Assembly (NCBI GenBank): GCA_013399015.1
Contig: VWZX01007020.1
Location: 1,116,001 to 1,180,000, forward strand
Origin: Galbula dea
Lineage: Eukaryota > Chordata > Aves > Piciformes > Galbulidae
Reading direction: 5' to 3'
Length of the DNA: 64,000 nt
The position numbers and the translations under genes were made by a program. The notes beneath the pieces are model-generated. The model saw only the letters and a list, made by a program, of their open reading frames with translations, ran no database searches and was not told the origin of the DNA. This document shows, piece after piece, positions 53,091 to 64,000 of this stretch (its first letter is position 1; each line of letters starts with the position of its first letter).

Positions 53091-56000
53091 CAAGCACCTG
53101 ACAAGAAGTCTAGGTACGTAATCCCATCAACAGTGATCCAAGAAGTTACAACAAAGCAGGTAATCTCTTTCTTAGTCAGAAGACAGTGGTGAATATTTAG
53201 GGATATTCCCACTGGACGCCAGCCCACAGACACCCTCTGGAACCCAGCTGCTGTAAGAAAATGAGGATATTAATAAAAATAGATAAGGAGAGAGCAGGAA
53301 GATCAAAGAAGTCAATCTCAACAACATACAGAAATAGAAATAAATGTCATGGAGGAATGGAAAAGTCTAGCATGAGAAAAGTAAGTGGACAAATAGTTTA
53401 TGTAAGACAGTGGTAAAAATAAACATATTTTGGAGAAAGAGCCACTGCCTTCAAACACTGTGCTCATATTTTCTTCTGTACTCTTAATATAAGAGCAGCA
53501 AAAATGACATTGCACAGACAATGTGGTCAATATTTTCCTGAAACAGTTTTGTGTAGAATTTGTGTTCACAGCTGCGTAACTGATCACAAAGCTTTTTTTC
53601 TCTATGTTAGGAAAAGGCTGTTATAAGTTAGGGAAACTTACTGGATCATAAAGAAATACACTTTATGGTTAGACAGAAATACTGTCTTGTAGAGGGGCAT
53701 CTCATACTGAGAATTCACTTCAGTTCTGAGAATACAGCCTTGCACTGGATGTTGTACAAAGGAATAAATTCAAAACGTTTTCTAGTTACCATGATAAGGA
53801 GGTATTAAAATTGGAGGTACAAAATCATGCATGTTGGTGTATTCCTGTGGAGCCAAAGAGAGGTAGGCTTACAGCAATATTCAGCAAAGCTCACATTAAA
53901 AACCCCTTTTTGTCAGTGACCTTTCCTTTAGAATTTCTGTGATAACACTTGGGGATACCACATTAAGTTTCTTAGAGTAAAATTGAGCAATGAACAGTCT
54001 TCTAGAAAGATTATGGTGCTAGAGGGATATTTAATGGTGAAATCACTTACTGCAGTACTCATTTTTGAGAGCAAAGGTCTGAAATGAAATGAATTTGGTG
54101 ATCTTAGATTAGTCCTCGGTGGGCAGAGGTCCATGTCTGAAGTCAGCTAGATGTATAATTAAGTATAATTTCTACATCTGTTCAATAGAGGTTAATTGAA
54201 CTATCATAATAATTGAATTCCAGTACTTCTGATTTTTCTATTTGAAGTGTTCCTGTGAGATCAGACTCAAGTGTTCATCTTGTAACACATCTGCAGGAAA
54301 TTTCTGTTGCATTTGGTATTTGATTTGTGGGAATTGATATTTTTCAGATGTCTGAGCACAAACGCACATCCAATCTTTCAAAATAAACAGGCAAAAGAAA
54401 GAGCAAAATACATTCTACACCTACACAGGTGGTAGGATTCCTGTAGCTTAAAGAAACAGTCAAAAGCAGATAGGTTACCAACCCACAAAGAAGGAAAGAT
54501 CTAATATTCTTACCATATATTCTGCAAGAATGTCACTCTTCCTGTGGTGGCCTTTTAGATTCAGATTGTATCATAAGTATTCAGTAACTAAACACTGTGC
54601 ATTAATTTTGAGCCTGAAATAATATAGCTTTATTTTCTTTCTACAGTCACAAGTGTGTAAATGCATGACAAAAGCATATGCATGGGTGCTGTGTATATTT
54701 ACTCCTCTGTGTATGCAAGCAGTTACACACATTTTACAAGGCTCCTGCTCACTCATTCAGAAAACTAACAGGTTTTCTTTTACTGTTCTCTTATGAGAAA
54801 AAAATTAGACAGGCACTGTGATGAAAGGCATCCAATTATACATTCACCTGGGATCCAACATTATTGGATTATTCTTGGCTCACTACACTTGTCAGACCCA
54901 CTCTTTAAATTTCTAAGGAAAAAATCCTTTGCTTTTCATTTACCGAATTTAGCGTTTATAAAGAATAGAGACTTTTGGTATTGAAGTTCTCTGTGTATTG
55001 AAATAGACAAGCTATTGAATAAGGGGTTTTTGTGGAATAGGTAGTAAAGGTATTCTTCATTCCCATATAACCATAGGCTTCTCAGCTTGGACTGACCACA
55101 GAGATGTCAGAGATAGTAAGAGAGTTAAATTTCACTAGAACTCCTTTAGAAATTTAGAAATTAAAAATAATAATAAAAAATATTCCTTCTACCAAAAAAA
55201 ACCTATTGGAAATATTGCCATATTGTCCTGAAGGCTTTATGAACATTAAGCTTGAGTAATCCTGATCTATTAGCTCACTGGACTACTTCTCTCATGGTAC
55301 AAAGATTTGATATTAATAGTGTTTTGCTTTGGTGTAGCACAGGAGGGAGTTATGTGAGTTACTCTCTCTCTGGGGAGTCCAGTTCACACTGGGAAACAGA
55401 GACAAGGCACAAATACATCACAATTACCAAATTACAATTTAAATTTTTTATTTCATTAATCCTTTCCAAATATGGAACTTTTTGCTTGTAAATTATTTCT
55501 TTTTTAACTAAAAGTGCAAGTTTCTGAGGAAAGTTTGGTTATTAATTAATTTTATTTTTAACTGAAAAATATTTTTTTGAAGAAAATCTCATCACCAAAC
55601 TATTAGAAACAGAACTAGTGTTATTAACTGATTCAGCTCAAGTCTGTAACTAGTCACCTCATAATCTTTTTGACTCAGCTTGGTGGAATGAATCCAGTGG
55701 TGCTCCTGTTTGAACAAGCAGAGTCAGGAGTAGTGCAGAGTCTCAATGGTGCAGAGAATGTAAGCCTGATCTCTGAGAACACACTTAACATTTTTTGCAA
55801 TTCAGTCCCATAAACCAATTTTAGTGATGCAGTGAAGTTTACTGTCTGCTAAGTCATTGTGAATCATAAAGTCCCCATTTGTGTGGTATAAATCAACATA
55901 ACTATTCAACAATTAAATCTACAATGAATATATTTTTTTTAAATTACCAAGCATTATGTTTCATTTTACAAGCTTGCACATGCATTCTTTATAGCTTAGT

Positions 56001-58559
56001 GTCATGTAATGCTTTATAAATGATACTTGATAAACAACAGCTGTATAATCTTAGAAATATTCATCAAGAGGCACATGTATCCATGGTAAATCACTTTTGG
56101 CTTGTACAGTGCTGGTGGCTGGCACATAATCTTCTAACTGCTTGGATGTGGAACATAATAGGACATGGCACTATGCTTCTGTGAGACCAAAATACATTCA
56201 AAAAGCATACATGGGTATCATTTGCAAGCAAGAATGCAAAACCTTTGTCAAGTGCACAGTTTTGAAGTGTGAATCTCATAGTAGATGTTATCTTTATGGG
56301 ACACCACTATGCATATTTTGCATACTGTTTATTTTTAAATGGACTTCATTACACTAATTTTCACAGTTTATTGGAAATGAAAACTAAAGCTTAGTGAAGA
56401 TGTGATACTGGGGATTAGATTTGCTCTCCCATAACCTAAAACAAGCTACAGCTCTATTTCTCTCAGCTGTTATAGTTTGACTAATTCCCTATATTATGTC
56501 ATAGTTTATTTCCTATCTATTAAACATGTTTCAGATTTGAGAAGAGCCCTTGTGAGGCAGAACATATAATGAGAGAGTTCAGCTCTTCTTCCAGATGCTT
56601 CTGTACAACTTCTGCAGAGTGGGATACCATAGTTCATATGTTGCAGCAAGTTTTGGGGAGGGAGAGGTAAGGAGAGAAGGGCATCATTCATGTGCTGGTG
56701 GTAAACCAGTACTGTTGCTGCTACATAAATGTTGAACTAAAAAACTGAAGTGCACTGTGATTGCTACCTTTGGGCTCTGAATTGTATTGCTTGTTATAGC
56801 AAACTTACCTCTGTTTTATTGAGACTGTGAAGTTTAACATTTACACTGTACAGTTACAAGCATTGCTCAAGGAGCAACACCATTTGTCCTTTATTTAGGA
56901 TCTCCAGAGAAAGCCGAAGTCAGAGGTACAAACTGCATCTTCTCCACTCACACAGTAATTTCCGTGACACAGATTATGCTGTGTTTTTAAAAACTGTGGC
57001 TATGACTCCCCTCACCTGATAACATAAACCACACCAAATGTAAATCCCTCAGCTAGGCTTATTCTAGTGCCCAATGCAGAGAAACTGAGCAATTGAGAGT
57101 CAAATTAATCCTATCCTAAATAGTACCCAATGAAAGTGGCTGATCCTCCCTATGGAGGGTTCTCTCCCTCTCTGTAGACTCCAGAGGCAGCCTAAATGGT
57201 TTCCTTGGAGTAGAAAGATACTATTTATAGGGTAGCGTGAAGTGAAATGAGTGCAGCCAGCTGTGCCCCTCTTAGCTTCTGTGCAGTACCCACCCCCCAC
57301 CACAGCTGTCCTTATCTACAGAGTGCATCAGCTTTGAGTGCACATGGCAAAATTTACCCCAGCTGTGCAAATCAGATGTAGTTCAGAAAAGCAACTTACT
57401 TCACCTGATCTGTGCATCCACCTAAAATTAAGAATTTGATCCATGAGTGAGTAAATAGATGTCGTATGAGTTACATGAAGTGGTAGGAAACTTTCATTTT
57501 CAGGATAATCCTCTAAGATCTAGAGCTGTGGGAGGAAGATGCTGCTTGAACAGCCTTTTTACTAGTTATTAGTCTCCATGATACACATAGAGGAATTTGC
57601 TGTCTCAGCAGTTCTGCAGTTGTGTCCACGTTATGCCAAAACATCTCAGGTTTTTGACAGAAGTTAAAAGATACTCTTTATATCCTCATATCTCCACCCT
57701 GGATAGAGGAAAAGCTGGAGCATATCTTTTATTTTCTTGTAGATGCAGACTTGGGTAGGAGCTCTCAACAAAGAACATGCTACAGAGAAGGCCTCCTGGC
57801 CAAATTAAGAGAACTTTGGACTGAGGGGAAAACTGCATATCTCAGAGGAAAATGGTGGAAAATTAAGCAGTTTTTCTCATGTATCATATCTGAAATTAGA
57901 AATAGGACTCATATAAGAAAACAAATTTGATAGCTTTGTTTCTTGTTCTTTAGCATTTATTATGAGGAAGTATACAAGATACATTATTTTCCAGACTCGA
58001 GGAATTTCAAGAAATTCATTGACACCCTATATGTTATGTTAGCATCTCTGGTTTTATCTGTGCATTGTGTCCATGTCTATTTGTGAAAAAATACAGTTCC
58101 TGCTGCATATTTACTTCATAACTTGTTTTAGGCCTTTTTAAACCTATATGATGTACTCCTCAATAGTTTCACTTATTTTAAACACATCTGTGACCTGCAG
58201 AATTAAAGACTGGATGTGCTAAACTTAATCTTAGAGCAGAAGGGTTCTTATCACTCAACACTTTTGCAGAAATGAGAGAAAGTAGTAAAAGTAAAACCAC
58301 AAAATTAAAACATTTATTCAGTCAGGAACATACTAGATTTCTGTTTTGAAAGCAGCAGAGCAAAAGGCAAGTATTCACAACTTTACATCTTTATTATTAC
58401 GTCTCTGCTCACCATTAATGTCACCCTGTTAACAACATAGGAGGAAAAGGCTTTACAGTGTATATTGCTGCCAATTAATTCTTAACTTTACAAGACCTTT
58501 CCTTCTAGGCGACATGAAGGTTCCCAACAGAAAGCAGCATCAGGTACTTAAAGAAGAAA

Positions 58560-60300
58560 GCATGCAGAGGTATCTTTTTCCCTTCTACATTATTCCAGCT
58601 TTTGTCAGTTGTTTGGATTTCCTGAAATAGAGGCAGCATATGTAGAACCGTGTTTAAAATTCATTCATTAACCTTTCCTCAGGGACTCATCTAATGCTTC
58701 TTTTTATCCTTTTTAATTTTGTTGTCCACCCTGAAGCAATGAATTTCACAATTATATGGCGTATAAAAGCATTTCCTTTTGGTTTTGTTTTTGTTTTTTA
58801 AACTGCTGCCATCTGAACATTCTCTGGTGCTTAATATTGTGAAAAACAATCAATAACAATTCACTACCTACCCCTTTGACATAATTATTTTGTTTTACAA
58901 ATCTCCATCATGTTCAGGACCTCACTTGCCCTATAGCATTTTTGCCAAGGTTATCACTGTCTTTGCCTCTGTTTAGTTCTTCTGAACTGATTTTCTCCAA
59001 ATGCATTACCCTGCACTCACTGATACTGAATTTCATTTGCCATTTTATTCCACTGTCTTTTCCAGTGAGCCCTGTCTTACAACCCGGGAAGACCCTCTGC
59101 AAGGTAGTGCAGGAGAATGATGAAGAGTACAGGTCCAGCCACCGCTATTTAGAGGACCTGGGTCGAACCACTTACAGCTACTGAAAGTTGACCACTTACA
59201 GCTATTCTTTTTCACCTGCCGTTAAGTCATTAGTAATCCATGGCAACAGCTTCCCATTAAGCCCATGGTAATCTATTTTGTAGAAGCCTTTAATGAGGGA
59301 ATATGTCAAAAGTCTTTTAAAAATTCAAGTATGTTAAGTATTAGGATCATTGTAATCTACAAGCTTGTTGACAGCTTTTGAAAACTCAGATTTGCAAGGA
59401 ATATCTTCCCTCAGTAGAAGCTGTGTATTACGAATACATTGTGTTTGTTCAGGTGTCTATTAATATTGTCCTTTATTAGGGTTTTACCATTTTGCCTGTA
59501 CAGAAACCAGACTCACATTCTATAGATTGAAGGTCTCTCTGGAGCCCTTCATAAAGATTGGTGTCACATTTCTCACTCTCTGTTCTTCTGGCAATAGATT
59601 AGACACCACTGTTCATAGTTTAGCAATTTTGTATTTGGGTTCTGCTATAAATCTTCAGTGAATACCATCTGTTCCTGGAGATTTCTTACTGTTCAGTGTT
59701 GTCAATTTGCTCTAAAGCCTTTTCTATTGACACTTGAATTTGAGCCAGTTCCTCAGCTTTATCTCCCATAAGGAATGGCTGATATCAGGGCCTCATTCTC
59801 TTCCGTAATGAACACTGATGCAATAAATTAATTTAGCCTTCCTGCAACAGCCTCATCTTCCTTCAATGTTCCTTTCATACCTTGATTGCCTATTGGTCCC
59901 ATCTGACTCTCTGTCAGGCTTTCTGGTAATGGTATGTTTGAAAAAAGTTGTATTAATAGGAAACCTGTCCTTACTGTTACTCCTTCAAATCCCTTCTGGC
60001 CTGTCATATGGCTTCTCTGCATTTAGCTTTCTACCATTTATGCTCCTTTCTATTCTTTTTGTCTAGATGTAGCTCCCAGTCTTCACTTCTGATAGCTTTC
60101 TGTGGTCTACTATTTAACACAGGTCAGGTGTTTTTTCCTTAATTTGTATTTTTAATGATAGCATATATTTTCTTGGTCTCTCTAATATAGAAACTCTCTA
60201 GATGGTGTCCCTGCAAGTATGTTACCTCACTGCTTGCCCTCTTAAATTTTATTTCAGGAGCTCATCATTTTGTGTTTTTCCTATTTTTAAAGATTTTATT
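58560..60300 (-). mobile_element. ancient CR1/L3-like LINE, antisense, decayed
   Basis: Read on the minus strand, this 1.7-kb stretch resembles the reverse-transcriptase and upstream region of ancient amniote CR1/L3 LINEs, from memory of their consensus. Recognisable blocks on the plus strand include TGAATTTCATTTGCCATTTT (59029-59048), GTCAAAAGTCTTTTAAAAAT near 59306, TGTTCCTGGAGATTTCTTAC near 59669 and TTTATGCTCCTTTCTATTC near 60037. On the minus strand near 59790-59850 a decayed F(I/F)ASVF motif of the pre-RT linker can be read. No long frame survives. The outer boundaries are approximate. It is much older than the octamer-tailed CR1 copies. Confidence 0.7.
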
Positions 60301-63300
60301 ATTGTGGCAAATTTGGGGCCTTTTCCCTTCCTATAAGGATAATGCATGTGATCAATATTAGGGTATTCTATGTGGGTATGTATTTGTCCCCTGGGCAGGT
60401 GTTTCACAAAACAGTGGTTTCTGATATCTAGAAAGGTTCTCACAGAAAAGAATGTGCCCAGAATTAATATTTTCAAGGTGAATGAATTATTTTCAAAAAG
60501 TTTTTCAAAAAGTTACTTTCATTTGCAATAGAAACAAGTTAGTAAAAAACCCAGAAGACTACCTGGATTTTCATCTTTTCTACTTACAATTACAAAAACT
60601 TTATATGACATATATCAACATTCAAAGTCTAATCTTGATTTTACTCTGGAATTTACTTTTTTGTTTCTTAGCCCAGAATAACTTTGGTAAGGTCAATGTA
60701 TCTGCCTTTTACTGAAGTAGAAATAAGATCAGAATCAGGTCTTAAATCTGCAGATATGCCTAAAAGAGATACTATATTTTGTTGTGGTTGCAAATATATG
60801 TACTATGCGGTCAATTCCAAACAACCTTTTATTCTACCTACCTTCCTTTTTAGTAATGGTTTTAAATTTATGGCTTACATGATTTATTTTTCACTAAAAT
60901 TACCACTTAGAATCAAGAACTCTACAAATCTTCTTATTGGCTAACCTTCACCTTCTCTGCTAATCTGTGTACTTATGAAGGAATTTAGCCACAAATCAGC
61001 AATAACATAGCTATCTTAGATATACCAAATGGCATCCATTCATTTGACTTCTGGTCTCAACATAGTCAAAATGCCAAGGGGTGAGCAGGAGAGGAGTGTA
61101 AGTGCTACACAGTGGTGCATTTAATTTTTCCATTTGTCATATCATGTCAACTCATACTCCTCAACTTCTTGCCACTTAAGATGTAAGCAGAAAGAGCTGT
61201 CAATATAATCTTCAGGACATCTACAAACAAATTTAATCATCTGAAAAGAAGGGTGACTAACAAACTCCAAAGAGAATCAAGAGTCCTCTCTAGAAGCAGA
61301 GATCTCAGTGCTTTGCTTAGGAGTTTGTCTGTGTCGTCTTGTACTAAGTGCTTTCTTCTGGTGTTTTGCACTAGTGGAGATGGATCTCCAGCTGCATGTT
61401 TTACCAGGAATCAAATTCAATCATCACAGGCATCACAGTAACATGCATTTCTGCATAGAAAAAGTTTTGAACCCTGTTGAGTTACCAGAGAAATTTCAAA
61501 TTAGAGCAGTTTTAAGGACTTGGTAATAATAATTTAAAAAAACCCTATAGAGTGATGTGATGGTTTGGAGCTGGGAAGTGAGAATGGTGGTAACAGACCG
61601 TGGAACTTTTCTCCAATTTAAATGAATATTTAATTCCAGTACAGTCTCTCTTGTTTGGTCACTTGGGTAATATAAAAGCGATTTTCTTACACAGTTACGT
61701 ACATTTAGTTAGCTTGTATCTAAAAGCCTGAAAGGAGGTTGCTTTGGGACCTTTTTCTTATGTTAGAATTGGTCTTATTCAGAGTCAGGGGGGCAACTCT
61801 TATATTTTTGTGCCATGTCAGCTTCTCTCTTTATGTCACTCTTCAATATTAAGGAGTTGGAAGGCCAGAAGGTGCTTTTCTTATTGGATATTTGTTGCAA
61901 TAGAGAGAAATCCGAACTCTTACTTCTGCTCTGTGACGGCTACTGGGACAAATTTCTGGCAAGCAAAAGCTGATAAAATCCACCTCTGATTTTGCCTGTT
62001 TCTTGCCATCAGGTGTTGTCTGCTTCTGTCATTCTAAGTAAATCCATCCAACTCATGAATCAGAATCTATCAGGGGTTTCTTTTATCTTTCAGATTCCAG
62101 TGATATCTACTCTGTACCTCTGTTTCCTGCTGCTACACCTAGGATAAATCTTATGTGCAGTTGTTATTTAAGTATTCAAATGATCACTTGTTTTCACATG
62201 TGCAATTAAATTCAAATGGCTAACAAAAAAAAATGTTCCTGAAATTTCATTTTATGTCTGTAAGGAAGAGTTAAGTACTGAATTATCCCTACTAAAGTTT
62301 TGTCCAGTGTCAGGACAAGCTGCAACTACTTTTGCTTCTTATTTAGTGGGGGCACACTTCTTGAATTGTACTCCATCCCTTTTTTTGTTTTCTTCTTTTT
62401 GTAATGAAGAAAGTGTGTGCGTTCAGTTTGGATCAGTGCTACTGTAATGTAACCCTGGCAGCTAGTAGAATTATACAAAAGAGAGATAAAACTATATTGC
62501 TTCTTTTTAATCTTCTATGTCCCATATTATTGCTGTTTCTCTTTTCAAGAGAGAGGACTTGAAGAGTTTATCTCTGTTTAGTGCCTATTCATTTGTTCAT
62601 GCTCCTTATGGAGAAGAGGTATGTTTCCTAACTGAGTGTGACATCCCTGCTTTGTGAGTGTTATTGAGAAGAAATTCTTGAGTTTCACACCTTCACTCAG
62701 CTCTCATACCTTTTGTACAGCTCCCCTTTCCTCAGCCCACTATGAGTAAGTTTCTCTAGTGATGCATTCTCCTCCAGTTCTGAAATCTTGGGTTTGTGCA
62801 CAGCAGTTTTAACAATATGTACATGTATTTTGATCATTGTATTTTATCAGAGGATGACATTATGTGAGGAAGGGGCTGCTTGTAAAAGAATTTATAGTGC
62901 ACAGTGCTTTGACTCTATATCCTGCAGGTAAACTGACGGATATTTTAATTTCCTTGCACTCTTTGAAAGCTCTCTAAATGAAGGTTCTGAAGAAAATATA
63001 TAACTTTAGTTTTCATACTTTATGGTTATTACTGTGTACACATTAAATGTGAATTAATACAATAAACCAGTACATTTCACATAAAAAATACAGTGAATTT
63101 CACTGCTGTTGCTGACATGGCACATGTATCAATGTAATTATGGGTTACAAATCCTTGGTAAGAGAGGCAGTGTTGCAGGTTTTGAAATTTCCCCATTATG
63201 CGAATTCAGAAAGAAAGCTGAAGCTTGTATTTAATTCATCTTGTCTGTTAGGCCTATCAGAAAAACAATATTGATGCTGGATTTATCTTTAGTTTGATGA

Positions 63301-64000
63301 CAGTCAGAGTAAATAAGCATGTGGAATGTACAAGTGCCAATGAAAATGCTGGGGCTTTCTCCTCGCTGGATTAGTCTGATGGTGTGAAACTGTCACAGGC
63401 AACTGAGCAGAAGAGCTCTGAGGCACTTTGCCTCTCCAGGGCAGTGGCAGGCATAACACATCAGGGAGCTCTCTGTTTAGTAGTCATTATGTTTGCTTCC
63501 ACTTCACGTATTGTCTCAGGATGCCTGAAATATGTTGATTTTTTGTAAATCACTGATCAAATATGTGGGGGTTTTAAGTATTTACACAGAAGAACAGTGA
63601 ATCTGCCAAACCCCATATTCTGAAGATGTCAAATAGCACAATTGGGTGTGCCCATACTTGTACATCTTAAGACACGGACAAACAACTGAGTTATGACGAT
63701 TTAAAGAACCACTGAGTATGTGATGATGTGCGTCTCCTTGGCCTTCTGAAAATCTATAGCAAAGGTTTAAGCTAGCATATTTAACTTCATGCTTTCCATG
63801 AGTGAGAAGTACACAGATAGTCAGGTACCATGGCTCAGCTGAGATATAATATCTCAACCAGCTGGGATAATTCAGCAGTGCATCTGAGCCTGTGACAAAG
63901 CTTTTTATCATATTAACATATTATTTATTCTATTGTGTCCTTCATTCATTGCCGGTGAAGAATGAATATGGTCTTCCTACCTGTCTAAATACAACTTTTG
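60301..64000. other. no supported gene
   Basis: AT-rich DNA following the ancient LINE. Only the weak candidate exon at 61375-61522 was noted. Confidence 0.55.
61375..61522 (+). other. weak candidate exon, plus strand
   Basis: A long pyrimidine-rich acceptor (TTCTGGTGTTTTGCACTAG) precedes 148 bp open in one frame: two bases, 48 codons, two bases. The frame includes EMDLQLHVLPGIKF and ends before the moderate donor TTG|GTAATA. The peptide looks protein-like but matches nothing I recognise. It lies about 19 kb right of the island. Confidence 0.15.

Larger units (their letters stand above)
44339..58559. other. no supported gene
   Basis: AT-rich DNA with few repeats. A very strong plus-strand acceptor (T run, C run, CTCAG) ends at 44485 but no paired donor is clear. 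Also holds the weak candidate exon at 47653-47728, an acceptor-donor pair enclosing 28 bp at 49376-49403, and an 81-codon plus frame at 45541-45786. Confidence 0.55.

Noticed and set aside
1..64000. CRISPR arrays, operons, prophages, tRNA or rRNA genes
   Set aside because: None of the characteristic spacing, cloverleaf boxes or conserved rRNA blocks was seen; base composition and CR1 content indicate vertebrate nuclear DNA.

Overview
The window looks like a gene-poor, AT-rich stretch of a bird nuclear genome. A crocodile, turtle or other sauropsid is possible but less likely. Nearly all recognisable interspersed DNA is CR1 LINE. The young copies end in the ATTCTGTG octamer tail that CR1 uses instead of poly(A). 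I saw no L1, Alu-like SINE, LTR retrovirus, tRNA, rRNA, CRISPR array or bacterial-type gene organisation. No complete protein-coding gene can be read from the sequence, and I recognise no gene by name.

Layout. Positions 1-41,000 are AT-rich, intron-like or intergenic DNA with nine CR1 pieces. The two largest are a plus-strand copy at about 11,345-13,252 and a minus-strand copy at about 22,235-23,403. Both carry broken reverse-transcriptase reading frames. Four short minus-strand stretches (2440-2577, 5153-5277, 23854-23937, 32208-32288) have a canonical acceptor, an open frame and a canonical donor. They are exon candidates only.

Positions 41,390-42,330 form a clear CpG island containing GCC repeats, two GACGTC palindromes and one undetermined base (41959). 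It is the best promoter candidate in the window. A minus-strand transcript could start here and run left into the candidate exons, possibly through a coding exon that ends at 41,000. A plus-strand (divergent) transcript could run right.

Positions 42,331-64,000 are again AT-rich, with one short CR1 tail at 44,196-44,338. A long, very decayed, antisense CR1/L3-like LINE lies at about 58,560-60,300. A few weak plus-strand exon-like segments are also present.

The simplest reading is the 5' end and long introns of one or two vertebrate genes around a CpG-island promoter, peppered with CR1 of several ages. I found no evidence of a novel biological system. The most useful leads are the candidate exons, the old LINE and the local duplications.
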